Source: Bicyclus anynana (Eukaryota; Arthropoda; Insecta; Lepidoptera; Nymphalidae). From it: 64,000 bases of DNA. Positions 24,501 through 34,779 of the stretch are shown piece after piece. The DNA lies in assembly GCF_947172395.1 (NCBI RefSeq), contig NC_069086.1, positions 15,141,572-15,205,571 of the forward strand, in the 5' to 3' direction. The translations under genes were made by a program, and so were the position numbers. The notes under the pieces were generated by a model. It was not told the DNA's origin and ran no database searches. It saw only the letters and a program-made list of their open reading frames with translations. Position 1 is the stretch's first letter, and the number at the start of each line of letters is the position of its first letter.

Positions 24501-27500
24501 ATGTGTTTTTTCTCATATTATGATTTTCACGTACTCTGTCGACACACATACTGTGACGTAATAACGAATGAAAGTGCACTGTAATGTTTTTCAACTTAAT
24601 AATTCCAATTAAGCTTTAAAACGAAGAGATTATCATCAACTTTCACTGTAACATTAATTAATACTCGTAATCTGATGACTGATTATTTCTTTTTATTACT
24701 ATAATTATAAGCTCAGTAAACATTTAAAAGTTTGGTTGATAATTAATGCATTTTAATATAATAATTACTTTTAAAGATCATAAACAGTTTTCATGTCCTA
24801 AGTTGAAATAATTTAGGCCTAATATACTCGTATTTAATAAATATTTTACGGTAAATAAAGCCGTGATGTTCCACTAACAGATCAGCTATAAGAACAAAAC
24901 AATGTAGCAACAAGAGACAGTCGCTCCGTTACCTAACGACACATACGTAAGCATATGTCTAAATACGATCATGTTGACATTACGTGTTATAAAGGTTACC
25001 CTATACTAATGTAAGGAGTTTTACAGATAAGTACACTTGTTACTTCTCCAATACTAGGACAAATAAATCATCATTTAAAATATAGAATGTTTACACTGAA
25101 CTACATTGTCGATGTACACATTTGATAATGTTACCCATATATGAACTTTTCTATGATGATACCATTTTCCAGATCAAGCAGATGTATCTTCAATAATCTA
25201 TACTAATACTATAGAGAAGTAAAGTTTGAGGTATTGTAGGAATAATCTCTCGATCTACTAAACCTTTTAAAAAAATATATTTTAATTCTAGAAAGCCTTA
25301 TTTGTGAGTGTCATAGACCATACTTTATCTTCGTATTCTCACGAGAACGGGAACTACGTAGATGAAACCGTGGGACGTCGCTTAATAATAAACAACACGC
25401 AGCAATATGTCTATCAAACGGAGACAAATTGTGTTAAGCCTCATAAGCGAGTAATTACACCGACAACCATGTACTTCAGCTTGGAACACAACAAGACTAT
25501 TGGGCTGCAGAAATAAACATGACTATAGTACATCCCCAGACGAGCTTTTTTAAAAAATGCTTAACTAGTTACTACTACTAACTTTGTATAATGTAAAAAA
25601 TACCTAAATTTAATTTAGGATATAAAATACAACGCGAATTTTGAACTTAAGCTAGTTGGCATATTTTGACCTTTGTGTTTTATACTTTCGACTATCAGAT
25701 AACGTTATTGCTTAAGATTACTATTTAAAATAATGCACCGGCTTTCAGTTTTTACGCACACAATCGCTGTTAACTGAAGGTCAATGTAGTTTTATTTATT
25801 TAGCTATAACGCTAAGTGAACAAAGATATGTAGCAATGTTTTATTTTGTCAGTTTCTCTGTTACGTAAGCCGCTCGAAAGCTGACACCAACCAATATTCA
25901 TAATAATCATATTGACATTTAGAACTAAGGCTGTTTTTAGAGACCTTGCAAACTCTAGATTCGAATAGTTTGTATTTATTTCAGTACTAGCTGACACCGC
26001 GCGGTTTTACACGCGTGGTTCCCGTTCCCGTAGGAATACCAGGATAATATATAGACTATAACCTTCCTCGATAAATGGGTTATCTAACACTGAAAGAATT
26101 TTTCAAATCGGACCAGTAGTTCCTGAGATTAGCGCGTTCAATCAAACAAACAAACAAGCAAACTCTTCAGCTTTATAATATTAGTATGGATTATTATAGA
26201 CGAGGAAGAAAATCTTAATAAAATAATCTATATGTAGAAACCTCTGACGCAGTTGGTGAATCTGTCGACTTTAACTGAGAGATTCTGGATTCGATTCCCG
26301 GGTCAGGTCAATGCATGCAGTATGTCTGGTGGCTAGTTACCATCCTACCGGCAAATACGTACCATCCCGCCAAACGGCTTAAAGCACTAGTATGATGCCA
26401 TGTAGAATGGTCAGAGGCATGGGAAGAATAAACTTCGCTATCATTCTATCTGCATCGTCATTGGGATCGCAATTAAGGACTTGTCATTGAATCAAAATAT
26501 CAAAAATTTCATGAAAAATGTACCAATGTTTATGATTTTTCCGGTACATTTTGGGGAATATTAAAGGCTAGAGAGTAGCATGACCTCGTATTATAAAATA
26601 TATAATGTTTTATTATAAAATTATTATTATGTTCATCAGCTGATCTATTCACTAATTTGGTATTTATAAACAACCTACTACTGTATGATATCCACGACAG
26701 GTTGTCAGTATCTCTCAATCACAATTTCGTATATGTCAACTAACATACGTCAAAGTTAGTGAATTGTCCTGCTGATTAGTTAGTGTTTGACTGATAACTC
26801 AACTGATGTTAACTGACTATGCTGTCAATGAATATGCCACAAAAAGCATTTTCCAGGTTGTTTTCTGAAAGGCTTAATCATTGTATAGCCTTTAGAGACT
26901 TAATAAACATTTAAACTATATTCATACAATAGTATGTATATGTATACCTATAACGACATTAATAGGTAATCTAATCACGCACGGATCAGGGTTACATGCC
27001 ATCATTCCCATATGACTTCACCTTTAGACGAGATCACCTTGGAAAACTGTGCCAAGAAATTTTCCCAACTAAAATCGATGAATAATTATTATTAATTAAA
27101 TAGCTTAATAAATAATCACGTTTCTATGATTAAATTAGTTTTACAAATATAAACTACTGACATAATGACATAAATAATGTTCCACATACGTTGGAAATTA
27201 CGAATTATAAGTTTATTAACACGGTTACGATTATTGCTAGCCTTATAACAGGATATTACACACGACACATACATCAGATTACGCAAACGCGTTTAAAAAT
27301 ACGTATAAATTATTCTAAATGGCTTATGTTTGAATGTCAGATTCTTGTTAATAGACTGTTGATAGCGTAAGTTTCGCCAAGGTCAACCGATGATAAAGAA
27401 AATGAACTTTTAAATAGCTCTGATATTTGAAGACTTGAAGTAAACCAATCAAAGCCAAACAAAAAAGATATATGATACGGTACATACTAACTGTATATGT

Positions 27501-27633
27501 CAGTAAAAGAAAGGCAATTGAAATGCAAACCATACGTTGTGCTTAACGGAAATGGGATTCCGAAGCGCAACAGTTCAAACTTACCTACTAAACATGCCAG
27601 AAAGACAACACCCACTGTCGACCTGAACGCCAT
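15422..27633 (-). CDS. obst-B: Obstructor-B (CPAP3-B) chitin-binding cuticle protein
   Basis: Six minus-strand exons (27633-27585, 23119-22957, 20835-20717, 17717-17517, 16725-16530, 15575-15422) join to 882 bases, 293 residues plus stop, with every phase and AG/GT border consistent. Residues 1 to about 22 are a signal peptide (MAFRSTVGVVFLACLV and on). A basic, Ala-rich spacer follows, then three six-cysteine ChtBD2 domains at about 52-104, 119-174 and 184-243. The tail is Pro/Lys-rich and ends in acidic residues VVVEDEE. GMVFNDY, KCDLPFNIDC, FNMITCPSGL, HPRYADPDDCQFF and ARKVPEC are the obstructor-B signature as I know it from Drosophila. The protein is expected to be secreted apically into the chitin matrix. 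Long introns carry SINEs, Helitron-like copies, a MITE and a LINE insertion. Orthology is confident. Confidence 0.96.
15650..15849 (-). mobile_element. Helitron-like element (intron 5 of obst-B), near-full copy
   Basis: On the minus strand it starts A^TCTATACTAATATTATAAAG and ends gcgcggcgtcagCTAG^T. This is one of the best-preserved copies. Confidence 0.8.
16222..16412 (+). mobile_element. Helitron-like element (intron 5 of obst-B)
   Basis: Starts A^TCTATACTAATATTACAGA and ends ctgCTAG^T after gggcgaaaccgcgtgcc. It sits about 120 bases downstream of exon 5, in opposite orientation to the copy at 15650-15849; the two are inverted repeats within one intron. Confidence 0.75.
16530..16725 (-). 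CDS. obst-B: Exon 5: ChtBD2 domain 3 (obst-B)
   Basis: It reads DVFQFDCPAVNETFG, HPRYADPDDCQFFFVC and CKLGQAFDDVNKKCEW, ending in a codon for the final cysteine that is split with the next exon. Confidence 0.96.
17253..17400 (-). repeat. Dispersed repeat, 'gcacttcatacatgcaaa' family (inverted copy)
   Basis: Its reverse complement parallels 29335-29440, 34290-34445 and 45105-45240 (gtgcacttta.acatgca.....actgc.taccct). No coding potential. Confidence 0.45.
17517..17717 (-). CDS. obst-B: Exon 4: ChtBD2 domain 2 (obst-B)
   Basis: One whole six-cysteine domain runs from LHCVRQNGYF to KKKGCGAA, with the aromatic residues FYYC and the CTWPDE motif. Phases are 1 in and 1 out, so this exon could be skipped or duplicated without breaking the frame. 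Confidence 0.96.
17799..18209 (-). mobile_element. 5'-truncated non-LTR retrotransposon in obst-B intron 3
   Basis: A GC-rich 411-base insert ends on the minus strand with poly(A) and is flanked by an exact 11-base duplication, gtcaacgattt, at 17788-17798 and 18210-18220. It opens with a basic, Arg/Ser-rich frame (DDEMTTDNTSRATQSQ, HLRRRRRGPR) and then untranslated sequence ending gggccatcggcacttactca. I cannot assign the clade. Base composition contrasts sharply with the intron. Confidence 0.85.
18550..18593. repeat. Near-perfect 19-bp inverted repeat
   Basis: Arms aaaatataaaagacctatc and gataggccttttatatttt differ at one position; the loop is six bases. Located in obst-B intron 3. Confidence 0.8.
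19151..19272. repeat. Long 41-bp perfect inverted repeat beside a SINE
   Basis: Arms 19151-19191 and 19232-19272 are exact reverse complements. Between and partly within them lies a direct repeat of aataatggtatattatttat. The right arm extends five bases into the SINE that begins at 19268. Confidence 0.9.
19268..19519 (+). mobile_element. tRNA-derived SINE, family B, copy 2
   Basis: Head gatagctcagtgg...ggttcgaatccgg with A and B boxes, body as in copy 1 but with an internal deletion, tail (gat)n. The exact 11-base duplication aaataaatcct at 19257-19267 and 19520-19530 marks the insertion. Confidence 0.85.
20128..20395 (+). mobile_element. tRNA-derived SINE, family D, full copy
   Basis: The head cttccgtgacgcagtagtat and B-box-like ggtacgatccccgg precede the body aggcaaagacgtatcgtcaa and the end cttccatcttagattgg. 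It is followed within a few bases by a family B SINE. Confidence 0.75.
20398..20710 (+). mobile_element. tRNA-derived SINE, family B, copy 3, abutting an obst-B splice donor
   Basis: A box tagcccagtgg and B box ggttcgaatcc are intact, and the body is full length. The (gac)n tail ends directly against the minus-strand donor GTAAGT of obst-B exon 3 (20716-20711). Confidence 0.85.
20717..20835 (-). CDS. obst-B: Exon 3: rest of ChtBD2 domain 1 (obst-B)
   Basis: It reads NGEIIEKLCPDGMVFNDY to FNIDCSQRPKL. The donor GTAAGT (20716-20711) is followed at once by the tail of a SINE, so the intron starts with repeat sequence. Confidence 0.95.
20937..21194. mobile_element. 258-base MITE with ggagtttactcttt termini
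   Basis: The left end ggagtttactctttta and right end ataaagagtaaactcc are inverted repeats, with weaker pairing for about 15 more bases. The GC-richer inside has tandem-like gaaaggtgcgca units. It lies in obst-B intron 2, about 100 bases from exon 3. Confidence 0.7.
21731..21897 (+). repeat. tRNA-derived SINE, 'agctcaacggta' family, copy 1
   Basis: Head cagctcaacggtaggggccg, B-box-like ggttggaatcccg, and 3' end gaatattagtcatatttaaa match the copy at 37938-38108. Confidence 0.65.
22705..22850. repeat. Repeat with a perfect 23-bp palindrome at its start
   Basis: Arms 22719-22741 and 22745-22767 are exact reverse complements around a three-base loop. The right arm continues into taggacataggccttttgta, a dispersed repeat with a second copy at 49618-49690. 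Located in obst-B intron 2. Confidence 0.85.
22957..23119 (-). CDS. obst-B: Exon 2: linker and start of ChtBD2 domain 1 (obst-B)
   Basis: It codes the end of the signal region, a Lys/Ala/Pro-rich spacer (about residues 24-50) and the first three cysteines of domain 1 (CPEDGYF, QCDKYYEC). The spacer segment is GC-rich compared with surrounding intron. Confidence 0.94.
25197..25386 (+). mobile_element. Helitron-like element (intron 1 of obst-B), decayed 3' end
   Basis: Starts A^TCTATACTAATACTATAGAG and ends in gatgaaaccgtgggacgtcg with a degraded CTAG. An open frame running through it is incidental. Confidence 0.65.
25987..26190 (-). mobile_element. Helitron-like element (intron 1 of obst-B), near-full copy
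   Basis: On the minus strand it starts A^TCCATACTAATATTATAAAG and ends gcgcggtgtcagCTAG^T. It is inverted relative to the copy at 25197-25386, 600 bases away. Confidence 0.8.
26240..26425 (+). repeat. SINE family D-like copy (diverged)
   Basis: tgacgcagttggtgaatctg and the B-box-like gattcgattcccggg precede a body with tggctagttaccatcctacc and gatgccatgtagaat. Confidence 0.6.
27585..27633 (-). CDS. obst-B: Exon 1: start codon and signal peptide (obst-B)
   Basis: ATG at 27633-27631 opens MAFRSTVGVVFLACLV, a hydrophobic signal core. The donor GTAAGT is at 27584, phase 1. The start is the first ATG downstream of a TATA/initiator pair 160 bases away and is the only one that links in phase to exon 2. 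Confidence 0.93.
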
Positions 27634-27790
27634 CTTGCGTCCCTCCAAATACTCCCAAACTAACACTCAATAAAACGTCAAATATGACTTATCGTTATCG
27701 GAACTTGATGCTCTCACAGCGTTCTCTAGTGCACTGACAATAACACTTTTTGTCCTCCGTTCTTAGCAGCTGAACGCCTTAGCGAAAGGT

Positions 27791-27835
27791 TATACTGCCT
27801 TGCCCATCTCCCTCCCACTTATTTATATTTATATA
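27791..27835 (-). promoter_or_regulatory. obst-B: Core promoter of obst-B (TATA box and initiator)
   Basis: Read on the minus strand, TATATAAATATAAATAAG is followed by GGCAGT. TATAAATA at 27827-27820 sits 31 bases before the A of the GCAGT initiator at 27796, the normal arthropod spacing. This predicts a 5' untranslated leader of about 163 bases with no intron. Confidence 0.65.
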
Positions 27836-28417
27836 CAGTCGCACTGCTCACTCACGAGTTCTTGGGAACCTTTGGATCCTGTTATAAAGCTACGTGTTCT
27901 GCAAGAAAATTATCGTTAGAACCTCATAATCGTTAGCAAATAGAACATTAATTTGAACAATTTAACGCAATGATGTTGCAACTTCTTTTTGTGTTTTTTT
28001 TACGAATTATTTACCTGCAATATAATGAAATATACTGTTTAAATGAAAATAGGGTAATATTACATTTAATTGTATATTAACGTCAATTAATTAAATTGGA
28101 TGTTACACAACCTATTGAGAATGTGGGCCACTGTATTAACAAAGTATGAATAATAATTAATCTAATTGCTGGAAATATTGGTCAAATTACGTATGTATCA
28201 ACAAAACTATAAAGGTATATTTATAACACCTTGAAGGCCTCTTTTTTAAAGGGCTTTAAGGTTTACTATGGTGAGACGTATACAATTAGCATTCCATGGA
28301 TTCACCGTCTGGGTGTCGGTTCCATCGAGAGGCGATAGAAAATCTAGTTGCGTATAAAGGAATTATTGTTACCGCTCCCCTTCTCTCTTCTTGATCTCCC
28401 TTTTTTATTCTTTACTA

Positions 28418-28690
28418 GTTAGCCCTTGATTACAATCTCACCTGATGGTAATTAATGATTTAATCTAAGATGAGAGTGGATTAACTTGTTAGGTGGATAA
28501 AAATCCACACCTTTCAGTTTTTACACGACATCTTACCGGAACGCTAAATTGCTTGGCGGTATGTCTTTGCCGGCAGTGTGGTAGCCACAGCCAAAGACAC
28601 TAGCCAGACCTGGATCAATTAAGAAAACCTTAGTCGAACCCAGGACCTAAATCTTGTAAATCCACCGCACATAATTGTCACACGCACGCG
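28418..28690 (-). repeat. SINE family D, inverted copy
   Basis: Begins tagttagcccttgattacaa on the plus strand and ends in taaatccaccgcac, the reverse of the family head. The body (cgacatcttaccggaacgct) is well kept. Confidence 0.7.
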
Positions 28691-28734
28691 CACTGTAAAA
28701 AGTTCATAGGATCCTAATTGCTCTAGTAGCTTTG

Positions 28735-28875
28735 GATACCCTATACCCTAAAAAGTAGTCTATGTTCAAGGATCCATTTATCATAATAAACCAAAATTTA
28801 TTTTGATCGGTTCAGTCGTTTAGCCGTGAAAAGGTAACAGACAGACAGACAGACTTACTTTCGCATTTATAATAT
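28735..28875 (-). mobile_element. Helitron-like fragment with (cagA)n run
   Basis: Reverse complement shares tataaatgcgaaagtaagtc and ttttcacggctaaacgactg with the element at 11244-11430. Confidence 0.4.
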
Positions 28876-29334
28876 AATAATCACATCACAGAAAAGAAAG
28901 AAAAAAGCAATAATTAACATGAGCTGTAGTGTATCCAACAGGCGTGATTTGTTTCAAAACGAGTCTCCACATACGAGTAGCACATTTTAACTTCTCGTTG
29001 TATACTCTCACATCTTCATTATGTGACAGCATCAAGTAGGTAAAGTAATAAATAAAGCTAGCGTGCAAATCATAATACTAAAATCACTTTCTTGGCGCAC
29101 ATTCGCTAGAAAGTTTACTTTTTGTAGCGTTTCACTCAAACATTCATTTACATTCTAGTATCAGGAGGACGCTAATGTTTAATACCTACTATTTACACAA
29201 AATTCCAAAATGTTATAAGTTAAGTTTTATAGATCCCCGACATTGCATAAGAACCTAAAATAACGACCAATAAGTTGCAAATTCTTTCCATATAAAGAAT
29301 ACCATTACTTCGAAATCGCATATCGGTTATTCAT

Positions 29335-29440
29335 CATCAGTAGCGTGCATTTCATACATGCAAACATGCACTGCCTACCCTGTGGAGTCCTTACAAAATT
29401 GGTATCGGCGAAGGAATTTTCCATTTTCTACCATCTTTAC
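29335..29440 (+). repeat. Dispersed repeat, 'gcacttcatacatgcaaa' family
   Basis: gtgcatttcatacatgcaaa, cactgcctaccct and gaaggaattttcc parallel the copies at 34290-34445 and 45105-45240. Confidence 0.5.
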
Positions 29441-29542
29441 GTATATCTTTCTTCCTTTCTTTTCTTTCTTTCAATCCACCCTTTTATTAAGTCACTGCTA
29501 TGCAGCATATTACTAATTTATTTACATTTTTGACAGACTATA

Positions 29543-29792
29543 GAGCACAAGTCCCCTCTCAGAATGAGAGCGGTTGGGCCAATAGTTCACCACGCTGGCC
29601 CAATGTTGATTGGCAGACTTCACACACTTAGAGAATTAAGAAAATTCTCAGATGTTTTTCCTTCACGTTTGAAACACTTGATATCTTAGAATGCACATAA
29701 CTGAAACGTTGGATGTGCATGCCCCGGACTGGATTGGAACCTATGCCCTTCGAATCGAAGGCACAGGTCCTATCCACTGGGCTAAACACAAT
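29543..29792 (-). mobile_element. tRNA-derived SINE, family B, inverted copy
   Basis: On the minus strand the head tagcccagtgga and a decayed B box precede a body ending cattctgagaggggac. A seven-base repeat gactata at 29536-29542 and 29793-29799 may be the target duplication. Confidence 0.7.
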
Positions 29793-30867
29793 GACTATAA
29801 TGAAACGCTTATAGACTTTTTAATTTATTAGTAACAAAACAAGCTTCAATTATTTTTTAAACAAAAAAGTGTTATTTTGAATTTGAGTAGCATTATATAC
29901 CGTCACTACAAATGACAAGCAAAACGGTTTGAAAAAACATAAACAGTTAATCCAATAGGAATTTAAAACAAAAGGCTTTCTTGAAAGCCAACAACTAACT
30001 TCCTTTAAAATATTTCTTACATTATTTTGTATCTATAAAATGTCAATAGCTATTCCCCAGTAGGGACTGGGATGTCGATGACTGTTCAATGGCAATTAGC
30101 CACCATCTATGGTGAGACAGCCATTGCGTCCTGTTACTTTTATTTGCGCTTCGTTTTAAGGCGCTTGCATTTCCTTGTGATACCTAAAATAGCTTTTAAA
30201 AGTTTATATTACTCGTTCAATGACAGTAACCCAAAGTTTTTCCCTAAAAGGTTTTGTATGGCGTATCTGTACGAAGGAGGCTTGTTTCGGAATGGTACAA
30301 GACAATAACAACTTGAATATTTAAAAAAGAAATGTTTTAACAACTAAAATGCTAAGCAATATTACAATTAGGGACGATTTCAGATTTTTAAATTGAATAT
30401 AAATTAGGAGTATGCTAATAGTTAAGCAATTTTGTAAAAGTAACAAGGTATCTACAATTATTACCTTCGGAGCTACAGGGACTTAAAGGGTCAGATTTGC
30501 GGCGCTGCCACGGATCCCTAAAAAACGCTCAATCAAAATGGTACGATTTAGTGACGTCGTAGGTCATAATGATCGTTAGATTTGTATGGACATTCAAACA
30601 AAATCACTAATATCTTTGTTATTTGTGCGTCTATGTTTATAATTTTTTTATAGAAAAACTTCACATTTAATGTAAGAATGTTAATTGTGTGAATTTTCAT
30701 CTAATTACGATAAAATTAATACATTTTAATAATATTATTTATTTTGCAAATATCCAGACTATCTTTGTTTTTTATGTGGAAATTAGTTAATATTGACCTT
30801 ATTTACCTTAATGTATCATAAAAGTCTATTATATTCAAACCTAGTCATCCTAGTCTAGATGAACCTT

Positions 30868-30985
30868 AGTCGAGTTTCTCTACGGCATCTTATCGGAACG
30901 CTTAATAATTCAAAATCAGCAAGTTTTGCTTATAGCCATAGTTGGGAATTGAACCCAGCACCTCTTTTTCGTAAAACAAAGCATC
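30868..30985 (-). repeat. SINE family D fragment (inverted)
   Basis: ctacggcatcttatcggaac, tgggaattgaacccagcacc and cgtaaaacaaagc follow the order of the inverted family D copies but are diverged. Confidence 0.4.
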
Positions 30986-31348
30986 GCCAACAATTCCAGA
31001 GTGGTCCTACGCGTATTCAGATTCGAAGTGCAAATGGTAGCGTCAAAAAAAAAGAACAATTTCCATTAATGACTGCATGTGTAAATAAATTAAGCGATTA
31101 ATTAAAATAGTTTGTTGTGAGGCGTTGGCGGGGTTCGCATAATTAAGTAAACGCAATGCAAAAAAAATAAAGTCCCTTAGCCTACCCACCCACAATAGCT
31201 CTACGAAATGACTGGACCAAACGCGAAATGTATATTAAGCACTTCATTGCACGCAGAGATAAAAGCTGAAGAAATAAATTTTTTTTTTATATTGTAACAT
31301 AGTTCTTCTGTACGTCCTAATGTACCTACGCTGAATTTCTTTAATTTT

Positions 31349-31400
31349 TAACCGACTTCCAAAAAGAAGGAGGTTCTACGTTCGGCTGTATGTATGTTTT
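31349..31400 (+). repeat. Dispersed repeat 'taaccgacttccaaaaagg', copy 1
   Basis: taaccgacttccaaaaagaa, ggaggttctacgttcggctg and tatgtatgttt match 33331-33440, a repeat start widespread in Lepidoptera. Confidence 0.55.
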
Positions 31401-31639
31401 GAATTAATATGATTTTGCAATCGTTTCATACAAAAATATCTAACTTGGTTATATTGATTTCTCGGTTTTGTTTGTTACTTACGCATGGAACAATGAAGGC
31501 TTATAACATTGACTTAAGAAAATTATAAAGCTAAGCTAAGCTAAGTAAAGAAATCGTTTAAATTTATCTTATATAAATATGCTTTATCACATATATCAGC
31601 CATTATCATATAAAATAGACTTTAATATTTCATTCATAC

Positions 31640-31820
31640 ACTCATAACTAAACTTCGAAAGTTTGTGTGTATGTAAGTTTGTATGTTTGTTTGTTCCTCC
31701 TTTACACTGCGGCTACCGCAGCGATTTGGCTGAAATTTGGAATAGAAATTTAACTTAACTCATAGGGGGGATTTGAGAAAAACTGAATTCCACGCGGACG
31801 AAGTCGCGGACGTCCGCTAG
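31640..31820 (+). mobile_element. Helitron-like element, 'gcggacgtccgc' family
   Basis: The 3' end gacgaagtcgcggacgtccg then CTAG^T contains the perfect palindrome gcggacgtccgc. The body has ggctgaaatttggaatag as in the copy at 13576-13835. Confidence 0.65.
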
Positions 31821-32989
31821 TTTTTCATAAATCCCGCGGGAATTTTATTTATGTTTATTAATTATCAATATAATTAATAAATATATTAATTCCCGCGGTC
31901 TATTTATATTTATTAATTATTATCAATATCAAATTATAAATAAAGAAGGTTTGTGTGTTTGTGAATATATAAGGCTGTAAGGTGATTACTTATTTCTGAA
32001 TTTTCTTTCTTTCTTGCTTAATTTACTGGACTGATTGTGTAAATTCTTTTACCAATAGAAAGCCGTTATTTGTGAGTATCACAGGATATATTTTAGACCC
32101 TATAAATAAGGATCATCATGGTTCTTGTATGTAGTTGATGTTTTTGTTTACATATTCTAAGTAATATTATAAAATATTATTTCATGCCTAAACCACTAAA
32201 CCTATTTTTTTAATTTTTTCATCAATGGGAAGCTACATTATCAGCGAGTTACGTAGATTAACCCCATATCCCCATAGTAACGTGAGCTATGCTGGAAAAA
32301 CCACGTAACGTTTTGTAGTATAAATTACATAGATCTAAATATATAAAACCAGAAGGTCAATCACGAAATTTCGAAAACCGCTTAACATAGAACCATATTG
32401 GGATTGAGTTTATACGAGTAGTTAATAAGCTTCCACTAAGAACAGATTTTGCAACACGGCCGGATTAAGGAGGTCTAAGGGCGAATGAAGTCGCGCGCGT
32501 CTGCTATATATGCATTAAATAAAATACCCTAACAAATGACTTGCCACACCATGCACTTAACTGTTACAAAAGAGTTGATTGACAGTACATTCAGGGATGA
32601 AGGAGGAAGTGCGATCAGATGCACCAAACTGGTTTGAATAATGGAACTTGGGGGAACAATCTGATGCCTGTCTAAACGGTGATGCATACGCGCTTAGATT
32701 GTATTCAGCGTACAAACGCGCCGACTTTTACGTACAAGGTTGTCTTACAACAAATTAACGTTGAATTTTCCTATCGATTTACGTGTTTTTTTTTCAGTGA
32801 GTGCTCGTCTACAGGCCGCAGGCATGCCTATACATAAAGATATGGCAAATATTTTTTAAAAAACAAAAGTACCCAATTTTGGCAACCTTGCTGACTAAAA
32901 AAATAAAGTTTTGAGATAATTTAAATTATTTAGCCTGTTACAATGGTCCACTACAGGACCAGGTATCTTATAACGAGTAGAGAGAGTTT

Positions 32990-33186
32990 TGACGGCCTCC
33001 GTGGCACAGTGAACATACCAACATAAAGATTGGGATTTTCTTAAATGGTGGGAGGCTTCGGCCGTGGCTAGTTACCACCCTACCTAGATGTTTCGTCAAG
33101 TGATTTAGCGTTCCCGTACGATGTCGTGTAGAATCCTAAAACGGTATGGATTTTCAACGTCCTCCTAACAAGTTAGCCCTTTACTA
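32990..33186 (+). repeat. SINE family D copy (internal deletion)
   Basis: ggcctccgtggcacagtg is the head; gaggcttcggccgtggctag and gatgtcgtgtagaatcc are body motifs; it ends cctcctaacaagttagccct. Confidence 0.6.
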
Positions 33187-33330
33187 GCGATTTACGCGAA
33201 ATATATGGAGAAGTAAAAAATCTTGAATCACATTAAGTATATTTTAGAATAGAATAGAATAGAATATATCTTTATAATATAATATATCTTTAGAATAGAA
33301 TATATTTTCCAGTTTGATTAGGCTTAATTT

Positions 33331-33440
33331 TTAACCGACTTCCAAAAAGGAGGAGGTACTACGTTCGGCTGTATGTATGTTTTTTTTATGTATGTCCAGC
33401 GATAATTCCGTCATTTATGGACCGATTTTTATTATGTAGA
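33331..33440 (+). repeat. Dispersed repeat 'taaccgacttccaaaaagg', copy 2
   Basis: Carries taaccgacttccaaaaagga, tacgttcggctgtatgtatg and atggaccgattttt. A (gaata)n run at 33244-33300 lies just upstream. Confidence 0.6.
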
Positions 33441-33571
33441 TATACCTATGTTTGAATAATTAAAAAAAGTGTGCACCGACGCAGGTGCACAGTAAATTTT
33501 CTGTCCTTCATCAAAAACACACCACCAATGTGTTTTTTTTTATTAATTGCTTTGCGCTTTCATTTCTGATA

Positions 33572-33822
33572 ACAGAATATGTTAATAAATAATTCAAACC
33601 TCCAAAGCTTAAAAAATCACGCAATTTCTTGCGATTGGACTAAAGTATTCTATAGTAAAATCTTGATAAATTTGAATCTTTACTTACAAGAACAAATTTA
33701 TCCAGTGGTTATGCAAAAAGAACACGCAAAATTATTCCAGATGCACTTAATGTATTTTAATCCCTCAATGGAATTGATTGACAGCAAGAATTTATCTGAG
33801 ATGAGAGACAGTATAGCAGTGT
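33572..33822 (+). other. Unassigned open frame with splice-like borders
   Basis: An 81-codon frame from 33579 is bounded by an acceptor-like tctgataacag and a strong donor-like AGT^GTAAGT around 33822. The predicted peptide (SCDWTKVFYSKILINLNLYL, KEHAKLFQMHLMYFNPSMEL) has mixed composition but no family I recognise. It could be a transposon relic, an exon of an unknown gene or chance. Confidence 0.2.
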
Positions 33823-34289
33823 AAGTGTAAGATACACTTTGATATGGACGACTTAAAAGACAGACAGATAAGAAAAACAATTTGATAGGATTTCCTACAT
33901 AATAATAAATTGATTTTCACTACATTAAATAACAAATTATTAAAGAGCTTACAGATAATATTATACATACTTGTACTTGTTTGATTTTTACAAATCTTTA
34001 ATAGGAGATGTATAATTGATTATTCCAGTTTATTTTTTTAGGGATGAAATGTGACTAAATTATTTTATTTTTCGAAAACTCGAATAGACGATTAAAGTCG
34101 TAGTTTTTAAATATAACCTAACTTCAATTGTAAGATTTACGACCATACGTTATCATCATTAGGACTGCTAGCTTAAATAATGTGAAGAAAACACTGAAAT
34201 AATTCAGAGCTTAAACCCACCAAACTCCTGTTGCGGCTGGCGGGCATATTTACAACACTGGGAGGGCTTCCAAGTTACAAGTTTCCTGA

Positions 34290-34445
34290 AAACCGTGGCG
34301 GGCACTTCATAAATGCAAAAAAACACTGTCTACCCTAACACTCAATATAATCATATGTTGGACCACATAATACATAGTAAGGCAAGGAATTTTCGAAGTT
34401 TTACTTATAGTGCTTACCCTTGTTTAAAACCTTGTGCACTGCCTG
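34290..34445 (+). repeat. Dispersed repeat, 'gcacttcatacatgcaaa' family
   Basis: ggcgggcacttcataaatgc, cactgtctaccct, ggcaaggaattttcg and ttgtgcactgcct follow the family order. Confidence 0.5.
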
Positions 34446-34540
34446 AAACTAATAAACAATAAGGTTGTTTTTCCCACCAGAGACTCCAAACCGTAGTCTT
34501 TAGATCATCAACCTATTATCCAAATAATATTTTTATAATT

Positions 34541-34726
34541 CTAGTTTCACCCGCGTGGTTCCCATTTCCGTAGAAGTACGGGAATAATATATAACCTATA
34601 GCCTTTCTCGATAAATGGGCTATCTAACATTGAAAGAATTTTTCAAATCGGACTATTAGTTGCTGAGATTAGCGCGATCAATCAAACAAACAAACAAACT
34701 CTTCAGTTTTATAATATTAGCATAGA
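34541..34726 (-). mobile_element. Helitron-like element, 3' hairpin lost
   Basis: The minus strand starts A^TCTATGCTAATATTATAAAA and runs to cgcgggtgaaactag; the gcgcggcgtcag segment before CTAG is missing. Confidence 0.7.
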
Positions 34727-34779
34727 TAAACAACAATTTCTTTATTGTTTAAAGGTAAATCATAATTATTTCATTGTAA

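Noticed and set aside
25304..25516. 70-codon frame in obst-B intron 1
   Set aside because: It runs through a Helitron-like element and its flank; no coding signal.
32795..32860. Acceptor-like tttttttttcag followed by an open frame (SARLQAAGMPIHKDM)
   Set aside because: Runs into a SINE tail and stops soon; no partner exon in phase.
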